NCBI GenBank assembly: GCA_020630955.1
Contig: JAHDIE010000003.1
Location: 98,336 to 162,335 of the forward strand
Source: Saprospiraceae bacterium
Lineage (GTDB): Bacteria; Bacteroidota; Bacteroidia; Chitinophagales; Saprospiraceae
Direction: 5' to 3'
Length of the DNA: 64,000 nt
Part shown: one piece after another, positions 26,815-35,926 of the stretch
How the letters are laid out: each line of letters opens with the position of its first letter
Numbering within the stretch: position 1 is the first letter of the stretch
Position numbers and translations under genes: made by a program
Notes under the pieces: model-generated
The model's database searches: none
Told to the model about the DNA's origin: nothing
What the model saw: only the letters and a program-made list of their open reading frames with translations

Positions 26815-27846
26815 TCATCTTCTGATACCTCTATTATTTAACCAGTTTTGGTATTTTCTTGCATTTAGATTGTGAGCACTAAGGTTTTTTGCAAAATCAT
26901 GTCTTCCTGAATTATCTGGCCTAGCACAGAAATATAAAAATGAATGATCTTCTGCATTTAATACTGCGTCGACGGTACTGTTGTCTGGTAAGTAAATAGG
27001 GCCCGGCGGAAGCCCCTCGTATTTATATGTATTGTAGGGACTGTCAAATTTAAGGTGTTTATTCAACACACGACGTATCGAAAAATCTCCTACTGCATAT
27101 ACAACTGTAGGATCAGCTTGTAGAAGTATTCCACGTTCAAGACGATTGAGATAGACTCCTGCAACCCTGCTTTTTTCATCTGCCACCAATGTTTCTTTTT
27201 CGACTATTGAAGCAAGAATGCAAACCTCAGTTGGATTAAGATTAAGTTGCTTAGCTTTCTCAATTCGATTATTTTTGCTCCAAAATTTTTCCTTCTCATT
27301 CAACAATTTCTTGACCAAAGTTGGAATGGATGTATTCCAATAAATTTCGTATGTATTTGGTAAAAACTGGCACATAAGTTCATCCTTACTAATTGACAAT
27401 GAATCTAAAAAACTACTTGAGTACAAGTACTTATGCAATGAACTACTGTCTGATTCAATTTGAGAGGCAATGGCACCAATCAGTTCTTCGAAAGTTCGAA
27501 AATTATTGAAGGTTAGCTTGACGGGTTTTTGTTTTCCCAATCTTAGATGTTGGATCAGTTCACGATTGCTCCAGTTGTTTTTGATCTCATACAATCCAGG
27601 CTTGATTTTTTGTTGGTCATATTTCATTAATTTCGAAGTTAGCTCAAAGCTAGACTTGTTTGTAATAAAATTATTTTTGATCAGAGTACTTTTTAATTGC
27701 TCGAAATTACAATTGGATGGTATGTAAAGATCTGCTTTCTCGGAACTCAGGATTATATTAGGTGCCCAGATAGCATGGTAGAAATAATAAGAGGCGGTGC
27801 CAAGCAATAACATAATAACAAAGAGGATAGATACAAGCTTTTTCAT
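26815..27846 (-). CDS. mltG: Endolytic murein transglycosylase MltG
   Basis: 343 residues, with one N-terminal membrane helix (about 4-28). The YceG fold has the catalytic glutamate in LASIVEKETLVADEKSRVAG, then VYLNRLERGILLQADPTVVYA and SPYNTYKYEGLPPGPI, all hallmarks of MltG. It cuts nascent peptidoglycan strands and so sets chain length. It lies five bases downstream of panB on the same strand, so the two are probably co-transcribed. Confidence 0.95.
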   Translation of the reverse strand: MKKLVSILFVIMLLLGTASYYFYHAIWAPNIILSSEKADLYIPSNCNFEQLKSTLIKNNFITNKSSFELTSKLMKYDQQKIKPGLYEIKNNWSNRELIQHLRLGKQKPVKLTFNNFRTFEELIGAIASQIESDSSSLHKYLYSSSFLDSLSISKDELMCQFLPNTYEIYWNTSIPTLVKKLLNEKEKFWSKNNRIEKAKQLNLNPTEVCILASIVEKETLVADEKSRVAGVYLNRLERGILLQADPTVVYAVGDFSIRRVLNKHLKFDSPYNTYKYEGLPPGPIYLPDNSTVDAVLNAEDHSFLYFCARPDNSGRHDFAKNLSAHNLNARKYQNWLNNRGIRR

Positions 27847-27851
27847 TGCAG

Positions 27852-28670
27852 CTAATACTGTTCTTTTTCAGATGGAAAATCTCTTTTTTTAACGTCGGTT
27901 ATATATTGTTCCACAGCCCCTTTTACTTCGCCATACAGATCTAGGTATCGCCTTAGAAACCTTGGATTGAACTCTTTTGTGATTCCTAAAAGGTCATGAG
28001 AAACAAGGACTTGACCATCCGCATGTTTTCCTGCGCCAATTCCAATGGTAGGAATTTTTAAAGTTTCAGATGCTAATTTACCAAGCTCTGCTGGAATTTT
28101 TTCTAACACAATCCCAAAACAACCAGCTTGCTCTAACAGTTGAGCATCTTTGATGAGTTGAGCAGCTTCAGCTTCTTCTTTGGCTCTTACTGTATAGGTG
28201 CCAAATTTATAAATGGATTGAGGAGTTAATCCTAAATGACCCATTACCGGAACGCCAGCTTTCAAAATTCTACTAATAGAGTCCAAAATCATCTCACCTC
28301 CTTCCAATTTGACTGCATGGGCTCCACTTTCTTTCATAATCCTTATGGCACTTTTTAAAGCTTTTTTGGAGTCTCCTTGATAAGTTCCAAAAGGTAAATC
28401 AACAACAATTAAAGCTCTTTTTACTCCTCGCACTACAGATTGAGCATGATAGATCATTTGATCCAATGTTATTGGAAGAGTTGTTTCATGACCTGCCATC
28501 ACATTTGAAGCAGAATCTCCAACCAAGATCACATCTATTCCTGCATCATCAAAAATTCTTGCCATGCTATAGTCATAGGCAGTAATCATTGAAATAGGCT
28601 GACCTTCGTTTTTCATTCCTTGCAGAATATGGGTCGTAACCCGTTTAACTTGTTTTTTTGCTACTGACAT
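27852..28670 (-). CDS. panB: 3-methyl-2-oxobutanoate hydroxymethyltransferase
   Basis: 272 residues. Ketopantoate hydroxymethyltransferase of pantothenate synthesis. The motifs [26 protein letters not shown] and [11 protein letters not shown] are diagnostic (given here in part), with the metal-binding Asp in VGDSASNV and the catalytic Glu in [10 protein letters not shown]. Normal length. Upstream of mltG in one transcript, and divergent from the lipoprotein gene at 28801. Confidence 0.96.
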   Translation of the reverse strand: MSVAKKQVKRVTTHILQGMKNEGQPISMITAYDYSMARIFDDAGIDVILVGDSASNVMAGHETTLPITLDQMIYHAQSVVRGVKRALIVVDLPFGTYQGDSKKALKSAIRIMKESGAHAVKLEGGEMILDSISRILKAGVPVMGHLGLTPQSIYKFGTYTVRAKEEAEAAQLIKDAQLLEQAGCFGIVLEKIPAELGKLASETLKIPTIGIGAGKHADGQVLVSHDLLGITKEFNPRFLRRYLDLYGEVKGAVEQYITDVKKRDFPSEKEQY

Positions 28671-28788
28671 AGATCTAATTTAAAGCTTGCAATATAGGAA
28701 ATACCCTTGATTTCTGGTTAATCGATTCCATAACGACAAAATTGAGAATTAATCAAATAAGCGAAGCTCACATAATGCCAAAATCACT

Positions 28789-28796
28789 TATGTTTG
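28789..28796 (+). promoter_or_regulatory. -7 box abutting the start of the 28801 gene
   Basis: TATGTTTG matches TAnnTTTG and ends four bases before the ATG at 28801, so transcription would begin at or next to the start codon. No -33 TTG at standard spacing. Confidence 0.4.
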
Positions 28797-28800
28797 CAAC

Positions 28801-29787
28801 ATGAAAATGAAGATTTTAATGCTTTTCGCGTTTTGTACCATGATATCATGTGACAATGACCTTGTTTTAACAGATGAGTATAAGGATATACCAGTTGTTT
28901 ATGGCGTATTATCCTTGCCAGGCAGCGAACAATTCATTAGAATCGAAAAGGGATTCATCGATCCAATGACCTCTGGTCTTGAAATTGCAATGAATCCAGA
29001 TTCCTTGTACTATCAGAATGCTGCGGTTTCAATCTTAGATAATGCAACTGGTACTGAATATCCGCTATCCATGGTGGATGGTGCTGAATTTAATTTTCCA
29101 AGAGATCCTGGAATATTTGCTACATCACCCAACTATTTATATAAATCAGAGACCAATGCCTTTAATCCTCAGGCTGGTCAAGTATATACTTTGCAAATTA
29201 AAAGAGCAGATTTAGAAAGCTTGGTAACTGCTAGTACAGTCATGGTGGATGTTCCTAACATTGTAAGACCAAGTCAGACCGGTGCTTCCTCACTTGATTT
29301 TAGTTATGCACAAAATACCATCTTGAAATGGAATGGCGATGAAAATAGCGGCTTGTACGATATTGCGTTTGATATTAACTATCGTGAAAGAAATGTTTTA
29401 GATGGTGGAAACTTTGAAAATAAGTCAGTCAGGTGGTTTGTCAGATCAAATTATGAAGAAGAAACATATGAGCTTGAAGGAATTTCTTTTTATGGCGCCA
29501 TGGCTAATCTTCTAAATGAGGACCCCAATGTGATAAGAAAGTTTAAAAACCTTGACATGATTGTTGCAGCAGGAGGTCAGGAAGTGAAAGAATATGTTCG
29601 AATTGGTCAAGCAAACTCTGGATTAACTTCATCTCAAGATATTCCTGTCTATACCAATATTTCTGAAGGAAGAGGAATTTTTTCATCAAGACAAGAAACA
29701 AGGAATAATGGGGTACCAATAACTGCAAGAACCTTGGATTCTTTAATAAATGGTATCTACACCAAACACCTGAATTTCACTGAATAG
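28801..29787 (+). CDS. Lipoprotein, DUF4249-like
   Basis: 328 residues. Short leader ending MISCDND (lipobox Cys about 18). The first domain, DEYKDIPVVYGVLSLPGSEQF, with a DNATGTEYPL strand and later EEETYELEGISFYG, resembles DUF4249 surface lipoproteins of Bacteroidota, which often sit beside TonB-dependent receptors; none is adjacent here. Probably all-beta. Function unknown. It ends 160 bases before dnaK, and its last codons overlap the first inverted repeat of the dnaK upstream region. Confidence 0.7.
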   Translation: MKMKILMLFAFCTMISCDNDLVLTDEYKDIPVVYGVLSLPGSEQFIRIEKGFIDPMTSGLEIAMNPDSLYYQNAAVSILDNATGTEYPLSMVDGAEFNFPRDPGIFATSPNYLYKSETNAFNPQAGQVYTLQIKRADLESLVTASTVMVDVPNIVRPSQTGASSLDFSYAQNTILKWNGDENSGLYDIAFDINYRERNVLDGGNFENKSVRWFVRSNYEEETYELEGISFYGAMANLLNEDPNVIRKFKNLDMIVAAGGQEVKEYVRIGQANSGLTSSQDIPVYTNISEGRGIFSSRQETRNNGVPITARTLDSLINGIYTKHLNFTE

Positions 29788-29823
29788 ACAAAATGTCTGA
29801 CTTTATGTCATTTTTTCAATGAC
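29786..29823 (+). promoter_or_regulatory. Cluster of inverted repeats upstream of dnaK
   Basis: Three overlapping dyads: AGACA-AAA-TGTCT (29786-29798), TGAC-TTTAT-GTCA (29798-29810) and GTCAT with ATGAC (29807-29823). They share the half-site TGTC/GACA. Their position about 60-100 bases upstream of a -24/-12-like promoter fits an enhancer-binding array for a sigma-54 activator. Inference from sequence only. Confidence 0.5.
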
Positions 29824-29837
29824 CTAGGGTCTTTTCT

Positions 29838-29859
29838 TGCCAGATTTTCCTAATTGGCA
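29838..29859 (+). promoter_or_regulatory. TGCCA/TGGCA inverted repeat upstream of dnaK
   Basis: TGCCA at 29838-29842 and TGGCA at 29855-29859 form a dyad with a 12-base spacer, between the TGTC repeats and the -24 box. Likely a second regulatory element; the binding factor is unknown. Confidence 0.45.
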
Positions 29860-29881
29860 GGTCTTTTTAGCCTTTTGTGGC

Positions 29882-29898
29882 TTGGCACATGTATTGAC
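29882..29898 (+). promoter_or_regulatory. Sigma-54-like -24/-12 promoter of dnaK
   Basis: TTGGCAC at 29882-29888 and TTGAC at 29894-29898 have the exact -24/-12 spacing of sigma-54 promoters (TGGCAC-N5-TTGC). The only mismatch is A for C in the -12 GC. The predicted transcript start is near 29908, 40 bases before the dnaK ATG. No TTG/TAnnTTTG pair of the housekeeping type is evident. Confidence 0.6.
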
Positions 29899-29947
29899 AT
29901 AAGTTATATATATAAATTCTAATAAAAACTTAAAATATTCAATAAAC

Positions 29948-31867
29948 ATGGGTAAAATAATTGGAATAGACTTAGGTACAACCAATTCCGTAGTTGCGGT
30001 AATGGAAGGTAATGAACCAGTCGTTATACCAAATGAAGAAGGAAGAAGAACCACTCCTTCAATTGTTGCATTCCTCGATAATGGAGAAAGAAAAATTGGA
30101 GATCCTGCAAAAAGACAAGCGATCACCAATCCCACTAAAACCATTGCTTCAATCAAAAGGTTTATGGGTAATAGATTCTCTGAAGTAGGTGTAGAAAAGG
30201 ACAGGGTAGCATACAAAGTTGTGAAAGGTGATAATGACACTGTCAGAATTGAAATCGATGATAGAAAATATACGGCTCAAGAAATTTCAGCGATGGTTCT
30301 TCAGAAAATGAAGAAGACAGCTGAAGATTTCTTAGGGTCAGAAGTAACGGATGCGGTAATTACAGTACCAGCATATTTTAATGATTCTCAAAGACAAGCT
30401 ACAAAGGAAGCAGGTGAGATCGCTGGTCTTAATGTACAACGAATTATAAATGAGCCAACAGCTGCTGCTTTGGCATACGGAATGGATAAGAAAGGACAAG
30501 AATCCACAATAGCTGTATTCGATTTAGGGGGAGGTACTTTTGATATCTCAATCTTAGAATTGGGTGATGGAGTATTTGAAGTAAAATCAACCAATGGGGA
30601 TACACATTTAGGAGGAGATGATTTTGATCAGGTTATTATTGATTGGCTAGCAGAGGGATTTAAATCTCAAGAAAACATAGATCTTAGAAAAGATCCAATG
30701 GCTCTTCAAAGACTAAAAGAGGCAGCGGAAAAAGCAAAAGTTGAGCTTTCAGGCTCTACAGAAACTGAAATTAATCTACCATATGTGACTGCTGTAGATG
30801 GTGTGCCAAAGCACTTGGTTATGAAATTGAGCAGATCAAAATTTGAACAATTGGCTGATGAGTTGGTTCAAAGAACGCTGGAGCCTTGTAAAGAAGCTCT
30901 AAAAGATGCTGGATTAAGTACAAGTGACATTGACGATGTTATATTAGTAGGAGGATCAACAAGAATTCCTAAAATTCAAGAAGTAGTTGAAAAATTCTTT
31001 GGAAAGAAGCCTAACAAAAGTGTAAATCCGGATGAGGTTGTTGCCATTGGAGCTTCGATTCAAGGTGGAGTATTGAGTGGAGATGTAAAAGATGTTCTTC
31101 TATTAGATGTTACTCCATTATCAATGGGGATAGAGACAATGGGAGGAGTTTATGATGTGGTTATTGAGGCAAACTCAACCATTCCTACTAAAAAATCAAA
31201 AGTTTATTCTACTGCTGCTGACAACCAGCCTAGTGTGGAAATTCATATTTTACAAGGTGAAAGACCAATGGCTAAAGACAATAGACCAATTGGTAGATTT
31301 ATTCTTGATGGTATTCCGCCAGCGATGAGAGGAATGCCACAAATCGAAGTAACTTTTGATATGGATGCTAATGGTATCTTAAATGTATCCGCAAAAGATA
31401 AAGGAACAGGAAAAGAGCAGAATATCAAAATTGAAGCTTCTACAGGATTGTCCAAAGAAGAGATTGAAAGAATGAAGAATGAAGCTGCAGCAAATGCAGA
31501 AACTGATAAGAAAGCGAAAGAAAGTGCTGATAAGATCAATCAAGCAGATGCCTTAATCTTTCAAACAGAAAAGCAGTTGAATGAGTACGGAGATAAAGTT
31601 CCTGAAGACAAGAAAGCTGCTATCGAAACTGCTTTGACCAACCTTAAAGCTGCTCATGCAAGTAAAGATTTTGATGCCATAGATAAAGCATTAGAAGAGA
31701 TGAATACGGCTTGGCAAGCTGCTAGCGAGGACATCTATAAAGCATCGCAAGAGGCCAATGCTACCTCTGGATCGACGGATGACAATGCTGCAACATCGGA
31801 CGAAACAACTGATTCTAAAACGGAGGATGTTACAGATGTTGAGTTTGAAGAAGTTGATGAGAAGTAA
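29948..31867 (+). CDS. dnaK: Molecular chaperone DnaK
   Basis: 639 residues, full-length Hsp70. ATPase domain: [37 protein letters not shown] (in part), [37 protein letters not shown]. The substrate-binding domain starts with [16 protein letters not shown] and an acidic Asp/Glu-rich tail closes it (about 600-639). It folds and protects proteins with DnaJ and GrpE, which are not next to it here. It stands alone with its own sigma-54-like promoter and a strong terminator. Confidence 0.99.
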   Translation: MGKIIGIDLGTTNSVVAVMEGNEPVVIPNEEGRRTTPSIVAFLDNGERKIGDPAKRQAITNPTKTIASIKRFMGNRFSEVGVEKDRVAYKVVKGDNDTVRIEIDDRKYTAQEISAMVLQKMKKTAEDFLGSEVTDAVITVPAYFNDSQRQATKEAGEIAGLNVQRIINEPTAAALAYGMDKKGQESTIAVFDLGGGTFDISILELGDGVFEVKSTNGDTHLGGDDFDQVIIDWLAEGFKSQENIDLRKDPMALQRLKEAAEKAKVELSGSTETEINLPYVTAVDGVPKHLVMKLSRSKFEQLADELVQRTLEPCKEALKDAGLSTSDIDDVILVGGSTRIPKIQEVVEKFFGKKPNKSVNPDEVVAIGASIQGGVLSGDVKDVLLLDVTPLSMGIETMGGVYDVVIEANSTIPTKKSKVYSTAADNQPSVEIHILQGERPMAKDNRPIGRFILDGIPPAMRGMPQIEVTFDMDANGILNVSAKDKGTGKEQNIKIEASTGLSKEEIERMKNEAAANAETDKKAKESADKINQADALIFQTEKQLNEYGDKVPEDKKAAIETALTNLKAAHASKDFDAIDKALEEMNTAWQAASEDIYKASQEANATSGSTDDNAATSDETTDSKTEDVTDVEFEEVDEK

Positions 31868-31895
31868 GACTTAGAAAAATTACAAACTTTATTTT

Positions 31896-31920
31896 AAGGC
31901 TCTCTTTTGAGAGCCTTTTT
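31896..31920. terminator. Terminator after dnaK
   Basis: Stem AAGGCTCTC (31896-31904), TTTT loop, GAGAGCCTT (31909-31917), then a T run. The far end meets the stop of the convergent TerB-like gene, so it may serve both strands. Confidence 0.92.
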
Positions 31921-32267
31921 TAATTCCATTCTTCTAAGATCATGTGCTTAAGAAAATTATCCAATCCTTTTTCTAATTTGGAATAATCACCATCTGCCTC
32001 AAATTGAATCTTGAGCTCGTGAAATATTTTGTCAAGATCCTTTGCTGTTTTTATGTGTTCAGATTTATTCTTCATGATATAGTCTAATCTTTGATAATCA
32101 GACATCTTTTCAAACCGATTTATTACAGCATCTACAAGTAAACCGTCATATTTACTTTTGATCATGGCAATCTCTTTGATACTTAGCTCATAGTCAGCAT
32201 AGGATGCGTAGAGGAGCATAAATACCATAAATTCGTCCGAACTTCCTTTTGTGGCTGGATTTATCAT
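31920..32267 (-). CDS. TerB-like helical protein
   Basis: 115 residues, all-helical. EFMVFMLLYASYADYELSIKE resembles the metal-binding acidic helix pair of TerB/tellurite-resistance-like domains. No signal peptide. Role unknown; it probably acts in the cytoplasm. It is the last of three minus-strand genes following the degenerate helicase gene, with gaps of 54 and 48 bases. Confidence 0.6.
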   Translation of the reverse strand: MINPATKGSSDEFMVFMLLYASYADYELSIKEIAMIKSKYDGLLVDAVINRFEKMSDYQRLDYIMKNKSEHIKTAKDLDKIFHELKIQFEADGDYSKLEKGLDNFLKHMILEEWN

Positions 32268-32321
32268 AGTCAGTTCTAAGGTACAAAAGCAAGAGGTATC
32301 TAGATGGCTTTAAACAAATTT

Positions 32322-32756
32322 TTATTGTAAAATATCTGCTAAATTGGGCATAAAATTAAATTCTTTGGTGTTGAAATCAAGTTTAGCAGCATAATGATTG
32401 ATGCCATTACTAATTATCAAATTTGGAATTTTTAAAGCTTGATTATAAAGGGATATTTGTTCAAAAACACTTGTATTCAATGGGATATTAAATGCTTTGA
32501 ATTCAAATAATGATACAGGTTTATGATCTTTAGAATAAACCAATAAATCAAATCTTCTTCTTTTATCAAAGACTATAAATTGCTTTTCTACAGATATTAA
32601 TTTTTTGGATACGTTATACTTCCTGAATAAAAGCTGAATCCAACACTGTCGTATGATCTCTTCAGGTTGAATTACTAAGTATTTTCTTCTAATTTCACAA
32701 AAGATTTTTTTCTCACTTTCTATGATCTGAAATTTCAAATACTCCTTCATAGACAT
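32322..32756 (-). CDS. HsdR N-terminal-like PD-(D/E)XK nuclease-fold protein
   Basis: 144 residues. Corresponds to the stand-alone domain annotated as type I restriction HsdR N-terminal in Bacteroidota: EIIRQCWIQLLF, then RRRFDLLVYS and VSLFEFKAFN, which supply the Asp and the Glu-x-Lys of a PD-(D/E)XK active site. No methylase or specificity subunit is near, so it is not a restriction system by itself. A frequent solo gene in this phylum; role unknown. It lies 48 bases downstream of the helicase-like gene. Confidence 0.75.
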   Translation of the reverse strand: MSMKEYLKFQIIESEKKIFCEIRRKYLVIQPEEIIRQCWIQLLFRKYNVSKKLISVEKQFIVFDKRRRFDLLVYSKDHKPVSLFEFKAFNIPLNTSVFEQISLYNQALKIPNLIISNGINHYAAKLDFNTKEFNFMPNLADILQ

Positions 32757-32804
32757 TAGTTCTATGTGGTTTAATTCTTTGATATTTTCTGAGTTCTATA
32801 GAAA

Positions 32805-35132
32805 TTAGTGGATTTCCGAAACATAATTTTCAGTAGTATAATCAGCATCATTTTGTATTTTAGCTTTGACACTGTATTCAGCCAAAAGGGAGCTTATTAA
32901 ATCTTTACCAATCCAATAGTAATCCTTTGACCATATGTTTTTGAATTTGATATTGTTTCTTTTCATCAATTCGATGAATTCCAGTTGATCTATTTTGTCG
33001 GTTCTTTTAAGGTCAAACAATCCATCTTGAATGAGAAAGTTAATTTCTTTATTTTCTTGAACCAATATATCTTGTAGTATTTCATTTGGATTATCCCCCA
33101 GATTAACTTCCTTTAGGTCTGATATGATTCTTTCAAGAAGCCCATTTTTTGCTTGAGTCCAATACGATAAAAAGACGCCATTTTTATTTTGATAAACTTT
33201 ATGAGGTAAACCAAATTTGACAATCTCTTTACTGAAAATTCTTGCATTCTCTAAGACTTTAATTTCTTGCTTTGAAGGAAGATAATATCCTTCTGCAGTT
33301 AAGGTGAAATCTGTTTGTTTGTAAGCGTGATTGGAAATAGATTGAATTGCAATAAATTTCTTGCCAGGTGCAATCTTATTATTTCCAATGAGCTCGATGA
33401 TGTCGCCACCCTCTATTGCAATAATATAATCCCAGTTACTTAAAAGATTATCGTTGTTTACCAATCTTTTCTCCTCTATTAAAGTGATTGGGAAATAACT
33501 GGAGATAAGTTTACCCCAACTCGCCAAAGCAATCTCCACATTGATTCTATTGATTTGACCATGCAACATTTTCCGAAGTTCCGTTTGGGCATCTTCATAA
33601 GTTTTGTCCGCCCATATTTTTTGTTGTCTCCAATAATTTTGAATATAATCCAAACTTATAGTTTGCTCTTCGAGAGCATGTCCTAGGTATGATTCATAAT
33701 CAAATGCCTCAACAAAATGATGACTGAAATTTTTGTTGAGAATTTTCATTAAATACCATGATTCAAAAATATCACACCATTCTTCTGAATCTGTTTGAAT
33801 TAGCGGATTGATGATTTGTTGAAGTGCCTCAGAGTTTTCCTTGTCCGTATTTGCATCAATTGACCACATAACAAAATCATTATTATTGATTATGAAGTTT
33901 ATGGACTTTTGTATTTGGAATATGGTGTCATTTACATCTTGAATGATATCGTCATGATGTTTCTTGGTAATCTTAAATGATTGGATCAACCACTCTTTGG
34001 AGTTTATGCCAAAATACAGATTCTTGAGTTCTGAAACTTGAGCATCAATATTGAAAAGAATTGAATCTTCATCATTGTTTTTGTAAATAAAAATATCTTC
34101 TAATTGATTCTTTATGCCTGCAATATCAATTGATTGATAGTTTGACATATTCAAGGTGTTGATATTTGTATGCTCTTTAATTAAGCCTATTTGGGTCTTA
34201 ATGCTTTCTTCTGTGTCATGAATTTCTTTTTCTAGCGGATCTTTTTCGAATCCTAACAAACCAGTTTTGAGTGGATTTATTTTTTGTTTATTTTTTAAAT
34301 ATTTGATCAATGATTTTAATCGATATAATTCGTTACAAGCTTGTTTTACTTGATTAAAAACAATAGAAGAGTCGGCTTTTGCCATGGTTCTTTCCCGTTC
34401 TGCTAAGTCTTTTATATCAAGTTGAACTTCTTTAAGTTTGTCCATTAAAGTGTATAAATATTCTATACTTTGATCAAGCTCCTTTTCTTCATTAATGCCT
34501 TTATAAAAATTTGCCTTGAAAGGATCAAGTTCTTTTAAACTGGTATAATGGAGTCTGAAGTTGTTGACCTTATGCTGAAGGTCTTTTCTTAATTCCATTA
34601 GCTCATCTAATGACCATTTGAATTTTGATTCATCTACTTTTTGGTCTAAAATACTCGTCCACCCATCTCTATTCAGCATGGCCTTATAATCAACCAATGC
34701 CTGCCAGTGTAGATCTTCTATAACTTCTTTGTTCAATGAATCATAGGCATGAAGCAATGAACTTTTGTAATTATCAGTTAAAGATTGAGTATGTTTTAGA
34801 AAATTTAGGTCTATAGATTTTGCTTTATGATCTCTTAATATTCTTGCAAAATTGAGATCTCCAGCTTTCAGAATACCATTATTGTGACTTGTTATTAAGC
34901 AAAGATTTGAAAGTCCCAGATGATTTAAATCTTCTTTTATTAGTGATTGGCATTGGCTGTCATTGGTTACGACGGCTACTTTTTTCCCTTTCAATAGACC
35001 ATCTAATAGAAGGGATTGAAGTAATTCAAGACTTTGGGATTGTTTGTTGAAGCTAATGCTCGCTCTTGAATAATTGTTCAATTCCTTAAGCAAATTCTTA
35101 ACCTCTGGGTGTGAGATCCTTAATTCGTTCAT
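32805..35132 (-). CDS. Degenerate superfamily 1 helicase/nuclease-like protein
   Basis: 775 residues. The layout follows large SF1 helicases with a C-terminal Vsr/DUF559-like nuclease domain. LLLDGLLKGKKVAVVTND (about 41-58) matches the segment after motif I, but the preceding P-loop (about 26-36) has no GxGKS/T. NFLKHTQSLTDNY matches the usual region behind motif Ia. Later NWDYIIAIEGGD (566-577) sits where FDLVIFDEASQ (motif II) should be, without the DE. The second RecA domain appears absent, and only about 90 residues separate this from a nuclease-like tail ending NIKFKNIWSKDYYW. The middle is coiled-coil rich. Probably non-enzymatic. No intact relative in the window. Confidence 0.6.
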   Translation of the reverse strand: MNELRISHPEVKNLLKELNNYSRASISFNKQSQSLELLQSLLLDGLLKGKKVAVVTNDSQCQSLIKEDLNHLGLSNLCLITSHNNGILKAGDLNFARILRDHKAKSIDLNFLKHTQSLTDNYKSSLLHAYDSLNKEVIEDLHWQALVDYKAMLNRDGWTSILDQKVDESKFKWSLDELMELRKDLQHKVNNFRLHYTSLKELDPFKANFYKGINEEKELDQSIEYLYTLMDKLKEVQLDIKDLAERERTMAKADSSIVFNQVKQACNELYRLKSLIKYLKNKQKINPLKTGLLGFEKDPLEKEIHDTEESIKTQIGLIKEHTNINTLNMSNYQSIDIAGIKNQLEDIFIYKNNDEDSILFNIDAQVSELKNLYFGINSKEWLIQSFKITKKHHDDIIQDVNDTIFQIQKSINFIINNNDFVMWSIDANTDKENSEALQQIINPLIQTDSEEWCDIFESWYLMKILNKNFSHHFVEAFDYESYLGHALEEQTISLDYIQNYWRQQKIWADKTYEDAQTELRKMLHGQINRINVEIALASWGKLISSYFPITLIEEKRLVNNDNLLSNWDYIIAIEGGDIIELIGNNKIAPGKKFIAIQSISNHAYKQTDFTLTAEGYYLPSKQEIKVLENARIFSKEIVKFGLPHKVYQNKNGVFLSYWTQAKNGLLERIISDLKEVNLGDNPNEILQDILVQENKEINFLIQDGLFDLKRTDKIDQLEFIELMKRNNIKFKNIWSKDYYWIGKDLISSLLAEYSVKAKIQNDADYTTENYVSEIH

Positions 35133-35215
35133 TTGTGTAGTTTCTTAACTACAAATATAGAAAATATTTTAATATGTAGTATGCTGTTTGATAGTAGAGT
35201 AGCTAGCAATAAATG

Positions 35216-35249
35216 AAAAAGCACTTCAAGATAGGTTGAAGTGCTTTTT
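35216..35249. terminator. Terminator after the YwqK-like gene
   Basis: A-tract plus GCACTTCAA (35216-35229) pairs with TTGAAGTGC plus T-tract (35236-35249), 6-base loop. It lies about 25 bases past the stop at 35275 on the minus strand and is symmetrical. Confidence 0.9.
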
Positions 35250-35274
35250 GTTGGTTAAGTAGGAGATAGAAAGC

Positions 35275-35868
35275 TTATTTAACCATGCCTCCTGATACCT
35301 TTTCTCCATTTTTATAAATATATTCTAAGGTAATGTTTCCTTCGTCATCAAAATATTTTAAGGAACCATCTTGAACTCCATCTTTAAATTCGATCTGTTT
35401 CAATAATTTACCTTTCTGGTTATATTCTTCATAAGTTCCTTCAATTTTACCTTTGACATAAGGTGTAGACTTTTCTATTCTTCCAAATTTATAACTTGCA
35501 ACATGACCATCATAGATGCCTGCCTTGTATTCTGATTTGGCTTCAATCTGACCTCTATTATTAAATGTAAGCGTTGGACCATTAAGTTGACCATCGACCC
35601 AGGTGGTTAAGGTTTGGATTCTACCATTATCTTCATGAAAAGTCATCCAAGAACCATTCTTTTTTCCATTGACAGTATATCCTGATTCAACCAATCGACC
35701 ATCTCCAACAGTTTTATAAACATAGACAGCATTTGATCCCGCCATTTGTTCTTCGTTAAAACCTGCTAGGTTTGCATCAGTTGATGGAGTAGGGGCTACT
35801 GTCGCACTGCCACCTCCACCACATGAATAAAGTGCAACAATTGAAAAAATCAGTAAGAAATATCTCAT
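35275..35868 (-). CDS. YwqK/MORN-type repeat lipoprotein
   Basis: 197 residues. Lipoprotein signal ending VALYSC (Cys16) followed by a Gly/Ser/Thr/Pro-rich linker. From residue 60 it has six or so repeats of a beta-hairpin unit with a GxxxGxxxxY/F pattern (GKKNGSWMTFHED, GQLNGPTLTFNN, GIYDGHVASYKF, GKIEGTYEEYNQKG, GVQDGSLKYFDDEG). This is the YwqK/MORN-like family, often labelled toxin-antitoxin but without proof. Outer-membrane anchored. Own promoter and terminator. Confidence 0.85.
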   Translation of the reverse strand: MRYFLLIFSIVALYSCGGGGSATVAPTPSTDANLAGFNEEQMAGSNAVYVYKTVGDGRLVESGYTVNGKKNGSWMTFHEDNGRIQTLTTWVDGQLNGPTLTFNNRGQIEAKSEYKAGIYDGHVASYKFGRIEKSTPYVKGKIEGTYEEYNQKGKLLKQIEFKDGVQDGSLKYFDDEGNITLEYIYKNGEKVSGGMVK

Positions 35869-35894
35869 AGCTATATTAATTTTATTTAATATTA

Positions 35895-35924
35895 CGAAAT
35901 TATGATATATAAGTTATTAACCAA
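35895..35924 (-). promoter_or_regulatory. Housekeeping promoter for the YwqK-like lipoprotein
   Basis: On the minus strand TTG (35922-35924) and TAATTTCG (35895-35902) are 19 bases apart, close to the Bacteroidota TTG-N19-TAnnTTTG consensus. The ATG is at 35868. It lies within 35 bases of the PolX start on the other strand, so the divergent pair has little shared space. Confidence 0.5.
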
Positions 35925-35926
35925 AA

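Noticed and set aside
29824-30240. Minus-strand ORF of 138 codons over the start of dnaK.
   Set aside because: It is antisense to the strongly conserved dnaK coding region and to its promoter, and its protein has no recognisable features.
32322-32756. HsdR-N-like gene as part of a type I restriction system.
   Set aside because: No HsdM, HsdS or translocase domain exists in the window, and this solo domain is common in Bacteroidota.
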